From Hyphomicrobiaceae bacterium (GTDB taxonomy: Bacteria > Pseudomonadota > Alphaproteobacteria > Rhizobiales > Hyphomicrobiaceae), in assembly GCA_020638055.1 (NCBI GenBank), contig JACKJH010000005.1, forward strand, positions 62,001 through 126,000: DNA of 64,000 nucleotides, written 5' to 3'. This document shows, piece by piece, positions 16,783-25,206 of this stretch. The position numbers were made by a program, and so were the translations under genes. The stretch's first letter is position 1, and each line of letters opens with the position of its first letter. The notes beneath the pieces are model-generated. The model made no database searches, was not told where the DNA came from, and saw only the letters and a program-made list of their open reading frames with translations.

Positions 16783-17826
16783 TCATCGATCCGTCCGGAT
16801 CAACTGCACGCGGCGGTTTTGCGCACGACCTTCCAGCGTCTGGTTTGATGCTTTTGGTTCAGTCTCGCCGGCGCCTGCCGTTGTCAGTCGCGACGCCTTG
16901 ATCCCACGCTGCTCCAACGCTTTCGCCACAGAATGTGCCCGCTGCTTGCTGAGCTTCAGGTTATAGGCCGGATCTCCAATGGAATCTGTATGTCCCACAA
17001 TTCGCAGGCTCCAAAGCGGGTTGTTTTTCAGCGTCACGGCAATGTCGTCCAAAAGCTGCTTTGACTGCGGCAGCAGCCGTGCCTTGTCGAACGCAAAATG
17101 CAGGCCATAAAGGTCGTATCTGTTCAGGGTTGAAAGCGCTTGTTCCATCTCGCTGCGCAGTTCCCGGCCAGCAGTGATACGCACGATGCGTTCTTCACGC
17201 GGCTCCTTTTCCCAACTCATCTTGATGAAGCGTTGGATCAGCGCCGGGCTCTTGCGATCATCATGGAAATAGAAGTCCGCAGTTGCGGTTCTGTCGCCTT
17301 CACGAAACTCACCAACCACATGAATTGCAGGCACATCACGCAAGTCGTTTTCAATAATGAGGGGCAAGCGTGTTTTACCCTTCAGATACAGCGTGCCTGG
17401 GATAGACCGCATTTTCTGGTCATAAATCATCGTCCAGGGCGCGCGTCCTGTTGCGCGCAGCTTTTCCAGCGTTGCAATGGACATGCCCAGTGTCGTGGAG
17501 CCTGGAATGACATTCGGCATCCTTTCACCATAGCCCAGCACGAAAGTCGCCGCGTCAAGGCGGTCAGCACTACGCAGGTAGCGCGTCGTATTCAGCCCGC
17601 GCGAACTCCAGTAACTAACCCTGTTACCATCCCGCTGGACCGTATCGAACCGCAGCGTACCCTCTGCATCGGGCCCGTATTTGTTGGAAAACGCATAAGT
17701 GACCTCAGCGCCAACGTGAGGCTGGAAGGGGCCAAGATCACGGGCACCAACAACGACCGAACTTGATGCAAATACCAATGCCGCCAAAGCCGGAACCTTG
17801 AGGCGCATCATCAGTTGATTATTCAA
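16783..17826 (-). CDS. OmpA-family protein with novel N-terminal domain
   Basis: A 347-residue exported protein. Signal peptide at residues 7-28 (LKVPALAALVFASSSVVVGA); the start may be one of three close Met codons. Residues 30-220 form a beta-rich domain without a name I can give, with some resemblance to DUF3108-like periplasmic domains. Residues 235-345 are an OmpA C-terminal peptidoglycan-binding domain (YGLHFAFDKARLLPQS, IVGHTDSIGDPAYNLKLSKQRA, NRRVQL). It likely anchors an outer-membrane or periplasmic complex to the wall. Single gene with its own terminator; a type A repeat lies just upstream. Confidence 0.88.
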   Translation of the reverse strand: MNNQLMMRLKVPALAALVFASSSVVVGARDLGPFQPHVGAEVTYAFSNKYGPDAEGTLRFDTVQRDGNRVSYWSSRGLNTTRYLRSADRLDAATFVLGYGERMPNVIPGSTTLGMSIATLEKLRATGRAPWTMIYDQKMRSIPGTLYLKGKTRLPLIIENDLRDVPAIHVVGEFREGDRTATADFYFHDDRKSPALIQRFIKMSWEKEPREERIVRITAGRELRSEMEQALSTLNRYDLYGLHFAFDKARLLPQSKQLLDDIAVTLKNNPLWSLRIVGHTDSIGDPAYNLKLSKQRAHSVAKALEQRGIKASRLTTAGAGETEPKASNQTLEGRAQNRRVQLIRTDR

Positions 17827-17848
17827 GGTATTATTCCCCCCAATTTTC

Positions 17849-17946
17849 CAGAGCGCATTCCGATCCGATGGAACCGGATTGGCGCTCTAGCTTTTTGTTT
17901 TGTCGCATTTTCTTCGACGAACCGGTGTCAACTTCGTCGGAAAATA
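17849..17946 (-). repeat. Type A two-hairpin repeat, copy 2 (inverted)
   Basis: The reverse-oriented copy: GAGCGC hairpin first, then GCATTTTCTTCGACGAACC … TTCGTCGGAAAAT. The terminal TGC of the left arm is lost. Confidence 0.88.
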
Positions 17947-18500
17947 ATCTTAGAGTATCGGTTCAATCGAGGATGCGAAAGCATTGAAGTATCTCCGAAC
18001 TTGCCCGTTTTACCAGTGAAAAAGTTCAGGTGCATCATTTGCGCGCCACGCATGTCAAATGCAAAATCTCAAATGGTGCGTAGTTCTGTCCGCTGCATAA
18101 AGGATAACGCTCTACGTGCCCCCTGGGCCCGACTGGCTGGTGCGTTCCCTGGCGGAACATCGCTTTTTGTTGCGTCCCGCGCGCACGTTGCAGCCATCCC
18201 GGCGGTTCAAGCTGGCGCCATGGCGGCCTGAAAGCTGAGCGGCCGATTTGCCCTCAAACCGTCTGTCACCTCCATGCGACCGGCCCATCACGGGGTATTC
18301 ACAAGGAACAAGCCCTTTCATCAAGAAAACGAACCATACCACTGAATATGTGGAAAAAAGTGCGGCACATCGCACCCTTATGGATGCCGAAGTGCAACAC
18401 CAACCCGACGATTTTTCGAATGCCGCGTTCACGTTGTGGCAGCCGGTCATTGGTTCTGGAAGATTAGGCCCCCGGTACGTTTTCAAAAAAGGGGTTCCCA
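17947..18500. other. Intergenic region, 554 bp, no gene supported
   Basis: Open frames here run through the repeat or lack ribosome sites and domain signals. Presumably holds the promoter of the gene at 18501. Confidence 0.45.
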
Positions 18501-19061
18501 ATGTTTCGTTTTCTCAGCGTGTTTGCGGCTGCGCTGGCCATGATCGTGACGTCCATCACCGGCGCATCTGCCAAGGATTGTAAGGACCAACCTGTCATCG
18601 CCGAAGGCAGCCCGTTTATTTCAAGATCGCTCGGCGCTTATCCCAGCTCCCTGTTCGCCTGGCGCAAAGCCGCCGAAGCGCAGGCCGGTCCCGGTTTTCA
18701 ATCCTGGCGCGTTGCCGAAGATCGCAAGATCGACTGCGAGCAGGTCCAACTCGAAAACGGCAAGAAGCGTTGGGTCTGCACGCGAACGGCCCGCCCCTGT
18801 AAGAACGTTCTCGCTGGTGGTGTGCCCGGCCTAGGTGGCGACAAGCCGTCATTCGATCGCATCCTTCGCCGCGGCGACAACGGTGACGATGTAAAGAAGC
18901 TGCAGGAATTGTTGAACGATCTTGGCTACGAACTGACCGTCGACGGTGACTATGGACGCGGTACAAAGTCGGCTGTCCGCGATTTCCAGGAAAAGAACGG
19001 CCTTAGTGCAGATGGCAACTTTGGCCCCAAGACTGCCGAGGTGCTGCTCTCCAAGGTCTGA
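18501..19061 (+). CDS. Secreted peptidoglycan-binding (PG_binding_1) protein
   Basis: A 186-residue protein with a signal peptide (MFRFLSVFAAALAMIVTSIT…ASA|KD), a cysteine-containing middle region (residues 30-105; four cysteines, probably two disulphides) and a C-terminal PG_binding_1 domain (about 117-184: RRGDNGDDVKKLQELLNDLG, DGDYGRGTKSAVRDFQ, DGNFGPKTAEVL). It likely sits in the periplasm bound to murein; no catalytic domain is present. It ends in a terminator and is transcribed alone. Confidence 0.9.
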   Translation: MFRFLSVFAAALAMIVTSITGASAKDCKDQPVIAEGSPFISRSLGAYPSSLFAWRKAAEAQAGPGFQSWRVAEDRKIDCEQVQLENGKKRWVCTRTARPCKNVLAGGVPGLGGDKPSFDRILRRGDNGDDVKKLQELLNDLGYELTVDGDYGRGTKSAVRDFQEKNGLSADGNFGPKTAEVLLSKV

Positions 19062-19091
19062 AATTCACCGGCCTTGAATTGAATGCGACAG

Positions 19092-19115
19092 GGGGAGGCT
19101 CAGCGCCTCCCCTTT
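19092..19115 (+). terminator. Terminator
   Basis: GGGAGGC, loop TCAGC, GCCTCCC, then CTTTG. It lies 31 bases after the peptidoglycan-binding gene. Confidence 0.8.
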
Positions 19116-19258
19116 GTTGTTTGGCTGCCCGGCATGCTCTTGGCAAGCGCTGTTTGTTTGACGCCACTAATGCTCGCGTGGTCTTATCGGCCTCAATAAA
19201 AAACCTTGAATTACAGTTTACGCACCACCTTCGAAGTGTAACGAGTGAAAGAGAAATC

Positions 19259-19597
19259 ATGACATCTATTGTAGCAACACCGCGCAGCAAACTTACGGCT
19301 CTTGCCGCCATCCTGACGGCATCCCTCACCAGCACTGCGGCAAGCGCTGCTCCGGCTTGGATGAATTCACAGGCCGCACACCTGGATACGATTACAGTAG
19401 ACGTGGATTACAGGCGCGATCGCCGCGTGGTTAAGCGCCGTGGTCGGGACGATGTCGAAGTCGATGCCCCCACCACCTACGTCCGCTCCCGCCGTGACAA
19501 GGTTGACGTTGACGCCCCCTTCACTCGGGTGGAGCGTTCACGCCGCGGCGTTCGCGTGCGAGCACCGTTCGTAGACCTGTGGGTACCGCGTCGCTGA
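19259..19597 (+). CDS. Small secreted Arg-rich repeat protein, hypothetical
   Basis: A 112-residue protein starting at ATG 19259 (GAGAAATC just ahead). A signal peptide covers residues 1-31 (LAAILTASLTSTAASA|AP). The mature part has tandem degenerate units with the pattern VDAPxTxVRSRR / VDAPFTRVERSRR / VRAPFVDLWVPRR, alternating acidic and Arg-rich, consistent with a small beta-hairpin surface protein. I know no function. A type A repeat begins 21 bases downstream. Confidence 0.6.
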   Translation: MTSIVATPRSKLTALAAILTASLTSTAASAAPAWMNSQAAHLDTITVDVDYRRDRRVVKRRGRDDVEVDAPTTYVRSRRDKVDVDAPFTRVERSRRGVRVRAPFVDLWVPRR

Positions 19598-19617
19598 AGC
19601 CTCAACGTAATGGTTCC

Positions 19618-19720
19618 AGAGCATTTTCCGACGAAGTGGGCACCGGTTCGTCGAAGAAAATGCGACCAAACAAAAAGCTGGAGCGCCGATCCTATTCCAT
19701 CGGAGCGGAATGCGCTCTAG
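19618..19720 (+). repeat. Type A two-hairpin repeat, copy 3
   Basis: Starts AGAGCATTTTCCGACGAAGT, linker GACCAAACAAAAAGCTG, ends GCGCTCTAG. One change in the right-hand hairpin (CCTATTCC for CCGATTCC) relative to other copies. Confidence 0.9.
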
Positions 19721-19789
19721 TTGAACTACGTGAAAGCGCACGCTGCACTGAATATTCTGCCCAGCCAATAAAGAGTAGGGTTTAAAGGC

Positions 19790-20296
19790 ATGGACGCCGA
19801 AGCACTTAAGGCACTGCAAGCACCACTAAAGGAAAAGTATCGAGAGGACGCCACCACAGCGATTGTTACACTACGCTCACAAGGTACGATTGGAGAAAAC
19901 GTCACCTGTTCGGTATCGACAGCTCGCGCAATGGTCGAGGCTGGCCTGCATCCGGCAACGGGTGGAACGGGCCTGCACGCATGCTCCGGCGACATGCTGC
20001 TCGATGCGCTCGTTGCCTGTGCCGGCGTCACCTTAAACGCCGTGGCAACAGCACTCCAACTCGACGTCAAACGTGCGCGTGTCAAAGCCGAAGGCGATCT
20101 GGACTTTCGCGGCACACTCGGCATCGACAAAGCCACGCCCGTCGGCTTTGTCGCCATACGGCTCAGGTTCGAGGTCGAGGGCGACTTGAATGAGGAGGAG
20201 AAAGCAACATTGCTCAAGCTCACTGAGCGTTATTGCGTTGTGTTCCAAACGTTGAAAACTTCGCCCGCGATGGACGTCAGTCTCACCCTGACATGA
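19790..20296 (+). CDS. OsmC-family protein
   Basis: A 168-residue protein of the OsmC/Ohr fold, which includes thiol peroxidases that reduce organic hydroperoxides. Visible features are the ATGGTGLHACSGDMLLDALVAC segment (only ends shown: ATGGTG … LLDALVAC) and the late ERYCVV. Cysteines near positions 64 and 77 lie in the region of the family's first redox cysteine, and C150 is at the second. The N-terminal helix (ALKALQAPLKEKY) is typical of the alphaproteobacterial OsmC-like subgroup. Cytoplasmic; probable role in oxidative stress. Confidence 0.88.
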   Translation: MDAEALKALQAPLKEKYREDATTAIVTLRSQGTIGENVTCSVSTARAMVEAGLHPATGGTGLHACSGDMLLDALVACAGVTLNAVATALQLDVKRARVKAEGDLDFRGTLGIDKATPVGFVAIRLRFEVEGDLNEEEKATLLKLTERYCVVFQTLKTSPAMDVSLTLT

Positions 20297-20576
20297 AATT
20301 CCTGCTTCAAGGCAGGTTTGCAGCGCAATCTGCTATTTTCATCCCCGCATCTTGTGACAAAGCGGCAACCACCATGACTCGTTGTGGGGCGCCAACTTTC
20401 CACAGCCAATACGTGTACTCGACAATCTGTTGCCGAAAATGCATGGTCTATTTTGACCGTGTTGTAGAACAGTTCCCGCCTTGGCGATGCGGCAATGATC
20501 GCGTTAGCGATGACGTCACTTCGCATTCGGTCGGCCTGAAACCAGGCCATTAAGACAAGGCATCGTATTGCGTCCA
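20297..20576. other. Intergenic region, no gene supported
   Basis: Overlapping open frames on both strands have no ribosome site or domain. Probably promoter DNA of the bactofilin gene. Confidence 0.4.
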
Positions 20577-20589
20577 GGAGGTACTAAGC

Positions 20590-21099
20590 GTGTTTGGCCG
20601 TTCCCCTCAGCCCGAACCTGCCCGTCCAACAGAAACGCCCTCTCCGGCTCCCAGCCCGGCCGGCTTCGTTGCACCCAAGGAGACGCCACCGGCGCCCAAA
20701 CCTCCCGGCATGATGTCTGGCAATACCACCATGAACAACGTGCCGACGTCGGTCATCGGCAAGGACCTCCACATTGGCGGTGACAAGATCATTATTGTTT
20801 GCGAAAGCCGCCTTCAGGTAGACGGCGAAATTGTTGGCGATCTTGCCGGTCGTGAAGTGATAATCGGTGAGACCGCAAGTGTTACTGGCTCAGTGGCGGC
20901 GGAAAACGTCGAAGTTTTCGGCAAGGTCAATGGTGCCATCAGGGGTATCAAAGTAGCGCTGAAGCCGTCAGCACAAGTCGACGGCGACATCGTCCACGAA
21001 CTGCTCACCATCGCCGAGGGCGCGCATTTCGACGGGCGCGTCAGGCGAGCCAAAGAGCCCGGTGAAGTTCAGCCCGTGCTCGAACTGCCAAAGAGCTGA
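20590..21099 (+). CDS. Bactofilin-family cytoskeletal protein
   Basis: A 169-residue protein with a GTG start behind AGGAGG (20577-20582). A Pro-rich N-terminus (residues 5-40) precedes the bactofilin beta-helix (about 52-150: TSVIGKDLHIGG, ESRLQVDGEIVGDL, ASVTGSVAAENVEVFGKVNG, SAQVDGDIVHELLTI). Bactofilins polymerise without nucleotide and scaffold cell-wall enzymes at the membrane. Its neighbours include several murein-related genes. A second bactofilin, fused to another domain, lies at 54187. Confidence 0.93.
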   Translation: MFGRSPQPEPARPTETPSPAPSPAGFVAPKETPPAPKPPGMMSGNTTMNNVPTSVIGKDLHIGGDKIIIVCESRLQVDGEIVGDLAGREVIIGETASVTGSVAAENVEVFGKVNGAIRGIKVALKPSAQVDGDIVHELLTIAEGAHFDGRVRRAKEPGEVQPVLELPKS

Positions 21100-21150
21100 T
21101 CGTCCCAGAACTTGTGACAGGCTCGTAACCACCCTAAAAATCTCATAACC

Positions 21151-21193
21151 AGCAAAAGCAGCGCCAACTCAACCTGTGCTGCTTTTGCTGTTA
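21151..21193 (+). terminator. Terminator after bactofilin gene
   Basis: A perfect 12-bp stem AGCAAAAGCAGC / GCTGCTTTTGCT with a 15-base loop. The T run on the plus strand is weak (GTTAGTT), and the stem itself could work in both directions. Confidence 0.7.
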
Positions 21194-21309
21194 GTTAATA
21201 ACGCTCTCAACACGTGTAAATTAGCGTAACGCTACGCTTTTCGCCTCTCTCCTTGCGGGTCGATCTCGCGCCAGCGCGATGACGGCCGTGCCCTCGTGAG
21301 AAAGGCGGG

Positions 21310-21648
21310 CTAGCGAAAACCACGAACCCCATCATCACGATAGCCAGCGCAAATATCGCTCACGCGATTGTCGAAGCCCATGAACCGACAGACTTCCGCC
21401 TTCTTGTTGGGATTGTTGCGAATCTGGCGTGCTGAAACGCGCGAACCGTAGCTTCGCGCCACCTGCGCTAGATAATTGTCCTCGCAATAGGGCGTGGACA
21501 ATGGGTTTCCACTAATAATCTGGTAGCGGCCCCGGCATTCTATGGCCTGTGCCTGCGGGGCGAGCGAAGCAATCGCCGCCAAACTGACACATGAGAGCGT
21601 TGCCACACGTGCCGCACGGCGCATCAGCCCGGTTATTTCGTTTGCCAT
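21310..21648 (-). CDS. Small secreted cysteine-containing hypothetical protein
   Basis: A 112-residue protein with an AGGAGG-type ribosome site upstream (GAGGAGGTCGAAATG). Signal peptide to about residue 35 (LAAIASLAPQAQA|IECRG). The mature part has four cysteines in IECRGRYQ, PYCEDNYLAQVAR, EVCRFMG and DICAGYR. This spacing matches a hypothetical family common in rhizobia. Two disulphides are likely. Function unknown; transcribed divergently from corA. Confidence 0.75.
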   Translation of the reverse strand: MANEITGLMRRAARVATLSCVSLAAIASLAPQAQAIECRGRYQIISGNPLSTPYCEDNYLAQVARSYGSRVSARQIRNNPNKKAEVCRFMGFDNRVSDICAGYRDDGVRGFR

Positions 21649-21753
21649 TTCGACCTCCTCTTTCAGACCGGCACGCTTGACTGCACGTCGGCAATCAGCC
21701 TTGTGATCACATTGAGCCGGACGTTTGAAACATCAAGTGTTGAGCCTATCACA

Positions 21754-22725
21754 ATGTTGAAAGTCTATGAGATTGAGAATTCCAACCTCGTTAAGCGTGA
21801 CAGCTTGGAGGCATTAACAGGCCTTGATGCCTGGATCGACATGATTGAGCCATTGCCCGAAGAGATCGGGCAGGTTGAACGCATGATCGGCATATCCATA
21901 CCAACGCGTGCGGAAATGCGTGAGATTGAAACCTCCAATCGCCTGTACATCGAACATGGCGCGCTGGTCATGACCGGCATTATGGCTCATTTGATTGATC
22001 GCGAGACGCCAGAGTTCTCAGCGCTGACGTTCATACTTTCCGGCCAGTTGCTCGTCACGATCCGCTATTTTGAGCCGCGCGCGTTTCCCTTGTTTCTCCA
22101 GCGCGTTGAAGCAGGCGATGCTGACATTGAAACCGCCGTTTCCGTCCTCGTCGGCTTGCTCGAAAGCCTGGTTCAGCGCATGGCTGACAGTATCGAACAC
22201 ATACAGGACGCAGTTAACCGCATTGGCCCTTCAATCTTTTCGTTCAAAGGTGGCCAGCAGACCCGAACACGCAGGATGGACCTCGCCCTGCAATCAATCG
22301 GCAAGCTCGGCGATACGACATCACGTGCGGAAGAAAGCATTTCTTCGCTGGACCGGCTCCTCCTGTTTTTCATCCACGCAATGGGTGAGCGCAAGGAAGG
22401 CAAACGCAACGTGCAACGTGTAAAAACCGTGCACCGCGACATCCGCTCGCTGTCTGAGCATTTGCATTTCCTTTCCGACCGGATCACCTTCCTCCTGGAT
22501 GCAGTGCTCGGCATGATTGCCAACGAACAGAACCAGATCATCAAGCTGTTTTCGGTGATGGCCGTCATGCTCATGCCGCCCACGCTCGTGGCCTCAATCT
22601 ACGGCATGAATTTCAAGATTATGCCCGAACTCGATTGGCCTCTGGGTTACCCCATGGCACTCATCCTGATGCTCGTCGCTGCCCTCATCCCCTACCTTTA
22701 TTTCAGGCGCAAGGGCTGGCTTTGA
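21754..22725 (+). CDS. corA: CorA-family magnesium/divalent metal transporter
   Basis: A 323-residue protein. The start at ATG 21754 (MLKVYEIENSN) fits the family better than the upstream GTG at 21703. A large cytoplasmic N-domain with long helices (about 130-265) is followed by two membrane helices and the CorA signature YGMNF between them; the protein ends in a basic tail (YFRRKGWL). It transports Mg2+ (or Co2+/Ni2+) across the inner membrane as a pentamer. The metal preference cannot be read from the sequence. No Mg-sensing leader was recognised upstream. Confidence 0.93.
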   Translation: MLKVYEIENSNLVKRDSLEALTGLDAWIDMIEPLPEEIGQVERMIGISIPTRAEMREIETSNRLYIEHGALVMTGIMAHLIDRETPEFSALTFILSGQLLVTIRYFEPRAFPLFLQRVEAGDADIETAVSVLVGLLESLVQRMADSIEHIQDAVNRIGPSIFSFKGGQQTRTRRMDLALQSIGKLGDTTSRAEESISSLDRLLLFFIHAMGERKEGKRNVQRVKTVHRDIRSLSEHLHFLSDRITFLLDAVLGMIANEQNQIIKLFSVMAVMLMPPTLVASIYGMNFKIMPELDWPLGYPMALILMLVAALIPYLYFRRKGWL

Positions 22726-22902
22726 AACATGCCTGACCAGGCGCAGCGCACCAGCAATGGCGATCCGCCCTTGTGGGTTTAGCCCATGTGGAACTTTTAT
22801 CCTGCCAGTCGAGAACATAAGCGCACGGCGCCGCGACAAATCCAATGTTCGCGGATATGATGCACTCTTTCGTAGTTCAACCAAGAGAGAGGCGGACATC
22901 TC

Positions 22903-23106
22903 ATGAACGTTGATCGTATGGTTATGGCCTTTGCTGGTATCGTTATTCTGGTCGGAACAGCCCTGGGCTTCCTCGTTCATCCCTACTGGCTCGCAATCCC
23001 GGCTTTTGTCGGCCTTAATTTGCTGCAGGCTTCTTTTTCCGGCTTTTGCCCATTGGCCAAAATTCTACGCGCAATAGGTTTGAAGCCAGGCTCGGCATTC
23101 CCCTGA
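22903..23106 (+). CDS. DUF2892 small membrane protein
   Basis: A 67-residue protein with AGAGAGG upstream. Two hydrophobic helices (about residues 7-27 and 30-48) flank HPYWLAIPAF, and the motif FSGFCPLAKILRAIG ends the domain. This matches the DUF2892/YgaP membrane module, including its single cysteine before PLAK. In YgaP this module is linked to a rhodanese domain; here it stands alone. Function unknown. Confidence 0.88.
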   Translation: MNVDRMVMAFAGIVILVGTALGFLVHPYWLAIPAFVGLNLLQASFSGFCPLAKILRAIGLKPGSAFP

Positions 23107-23540
23107 CTCCCTGCCCCGCAAAGCAACCGACGCTCTATCACCTGGAACACATTTTTACCGCAGCGCAACACGGACGCAGTCGAACTTGCGTCCGCGTCTG
23201 CGGCGTGCGGTCGCGTGCCGGTCACGGCCAATCCGGATTTTGCTAAATATTTCAGAGTTCTTATCTTTCCTGTTAACAAATTCGTCCTTTTCGTGCGTTG
23301 ACCCCGTCGCGGCTGTGTTGTTGGGTCCCGCCGCCAGAACAAGTCTTCAAAATATAGATGGTGGCTGAACGCGTTCTGGTGTTCGGCTCAGCGAAAGTTT
23401 CCAGCCTCGCAGCGATGCGCCAGGGCGGCTGCACCGATGCCGGGAACTGGAGGGAAAAGGCCCTTGCCAAGGTGGGCGTGAAGCCAGCGCAGGGACCTCT
23501 CGTTGTGCAATGCAATGCCACCGGAGCAATGGAGTAATTC
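23107..23540 (+). other. Intergenic region with hairpin and possible 59-codon leader ORF
   Basis: Contains a GGACGCA/TGCGTCC hairpin (23173-23194), possibly ending the DUF2892 transcript. An open frame at 23358-23537 (ATG, 59 codons, MVAERVLVFGSAKVSSLAAM…) stops three bases before the rlpA start. I see no domain in it, and its ribosome site is unconvincing. Confidence 0.3.
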
Positions 23541-24113
23541 ATGCGCAATTTCATGATCGCTGCAGCCGCCGTAGCCGCTGTTGGGCTCACTTCTGCAGCG
23601 CCCGCGAATGCTACGTATTGGGCCTGCAAGGGCGGGCATGTTGCATGCGGTAGCTCTGCGAAAGCCAAGCCATCGCGGAATTACCAGCCACAACGCGCGG
23701 TAAGGTCAAAAGTTTCCAGAAAATCTGAAACAACAAGATCAGCGTCTCGCAAAACCGTCAAAAAGCGGGTCAGGACTTCGAAAGTCGCCCGCACATCGAG
23801 GAAGCGTCATTCGGGTCACTCCGGCGGCGGCAGCTACAGCGGCTTGGCGTCTTACTACTGGCAGCCACAGCGCGTTGCTTCCGGCGGCTGGTTCAATCCG
23901 AACGCACTTACCGCGGCGCACAAGACGCTTCCATTTGGCACGCGCGTTCGCGTCACCAACCGTCACAATGGTCGTTCCGTTGTCGTGAAAATCAACGACC
24001 GTGGCCCGTATGTGCGCGGCCGGGTTATCGATCTGTCGAGCCGTGCGGCTGGCGTGATTGGCATGAAGGGATCGGGCGTTGTTCCGGTTTCGATCGCCGT
24101 CGTTGGCCGCTAA
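23541..24113 (+). CDS. rlpA: RlpA-like septal ring lytic transglycosylase family protein
   Basis: A 190-residue exported protein: signal peptide (residues 1-25, MIAAAAVAAVGLTSAAPANA), a Ser/Arg/Lys-rich linker (45-90) and a double-psi beta-barrel domain (about 97-190: SGLASYYW, NALTAAHKTLPFGTRVRVTN, VVKINDRGPYVRGRVIDLS). RlpA proteins cleave naked glycan strands during division. The catalytic aspartate position (NDRGP) is present, but there is no SPOR domain, so it is a short form. Periplasmic. Confidence 0.9.
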   Translation: MRNFMIAAAAVAAVGLTSAAPANATYWACKGGHVACGSSAKAKPSRNYQPQRAVRSKVSRKSETTRSASRKTVKKRVRTSKVARTSRKRHSGHSGGGSYSGLASYYWQPQRVASGGWFNPNALTAAHKTLPFGTRVRVTNRHNGRSVVVKINDRGPYVRGRVIDLSSRAAGVIGMKGSGVVPVSIAVVGR

Positions 24114-24141
24114 ACAGCCAGATCCCATCAATCAGTGACTG

Positions 24142-24172
24142 CCCCTGGTCCCACAAGGACCAGGGGTTTTGT
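24142..24172 (+). terminator. Terminator after rlpA
   Basis: CCCCTGGTCC, loop CACAA, GGACCAGGGG, followed by TTTTGTTTT. Perfect ten-base-pair stem. Confidence 0.93.
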
Positions 24173-24367
24173 TTTCTGGCAAGTAAAGCACTGAAAAAAC
24201 AGTGCCAAAGCCAGCACCGGCAACGACACGCCACACTGGACGACAATCTTCCTAAATGTTGGAAAAAACCGGCAACTTCCGGAAAATTTGGGTTAGGGTG
24301 ACGGTCTCGACAGCAGCGACGTGCGCGTCCTGCAAAATGGCCAAAGCACCAATGATGCCCTTAATCC

Positions 24368-25150
24368 ATGCAACACCCCTCTAGCCCGCGCGACCGTGAC
24401 GCCGCCATCGCCGAAATACGCAAGGCGATGATTGAGAAAAAGCTCACTCAGGCCGAATTAGCCGACGCTGCCGATTGCCACGAAAAAACCGTGCAAAATC
24501 TGCTGGGTTGCCGATCTGTACGCGCACAGACGCTATTCGATGTTTGTATGGTCCTGGGGCTTGATTTCGAGCGCATTCAGTGTGGCTGGGACAATACCGC
24601 CCTGAATGGCGCTAATGAACCGATGGATTTGAAAGGCGAAGGCGGTCTCGTCGCACCGATCTATATGGGTGCCTACACCCGCGCGGCGGTTGACCACTAC
24701 ATCGGCTCCTACCTGACGTTACGTCCGGCGTTCTCGCTGCCTGATGTGATCATCGCCTATCGCACCGACATCGTCTGGGATCCCGAGTGGCCCTCCTTGT
24801 TGTTTGAAGAAAGCAGCAGGCCTGACGCCACCTATTCGCATCGCGGACGGCTCTACATCCCCGCCTCGTCAATGTTCATCCATCTTGTTTCACTGACCAA
24901 AGGCGCCATGCGCATGGTTCTTGTTTCTCAGGTGGACCGTACAGGAGCAATGCGAGGGCTGATCACGACCCTCAACAAACAGGGCGCAATGTTGATGCCT
25001 GTCTCCTCACCTATCGTCTACCGGCGACAAGACACGTTCGATGCAGAAGCACTTGGCCAGATCACACCTCAGAATTCGGAATATTCGCGTTACCGTGACC
25101 TGTTGAAAGAGACGATTGTCGACGGCTATGCCCGGGTCGTTGGTGCGTGA
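24368..25150 (+). CDS. Helix-turn-helix regulator with unknown C-terminal domain
   Basis: A 260-residue protein. Residues 12-65 form a Cro/XRE-type helix-turn-helix (TQAELADAADCHEKTVQNLL). The C-terminal 170 residues are a compact mixed fold (VAPIYMGAYTRAAVDHYIGS, ATYSHRGRLYIPASS). I do not recognise a ligand-binding family in them, though the YIGSYLTLRP pattern suggests a sensor domain shared by similar alphaproteobacterial regulators. It converges with the patatin gene. Its target is unknown. Confidence 0.75.
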   Translation: MQHPSSPRDRDAAIAEIRKAMIEKKLTQAELADAADCHEKTVQNLLGCRSVRAQTLFDVCMVLGLDFERIQCGWDNTALNGANEPMDLKGEGGLVAPIYMGAYTRAAVDHYIGSYLTLRPAFSLPDVIIAYRTDIVWDPEWPSLLFEESSRPDATYSHRGRLYIPASSMFIHLVSLTKGAMRMVLVSQVDRTGAMRGLITTLNKQGAMLMPVSSPIVYRRQDTFDAEALGQITPQNSEYSRYRDLLKETIVDGYARVVGA

Positions 25151-25206
25151 GACTGTGCGGTCGATGACCTACGTTTATGGCTTTCGGTCGTATTGAAAAA
25201 GCGATC

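Noticed and set aside
17815..18231. A 138-codon frame running through type A repeat copy 2
   Set aside because: Translated repeat sequence; similar frames appear across other copies.
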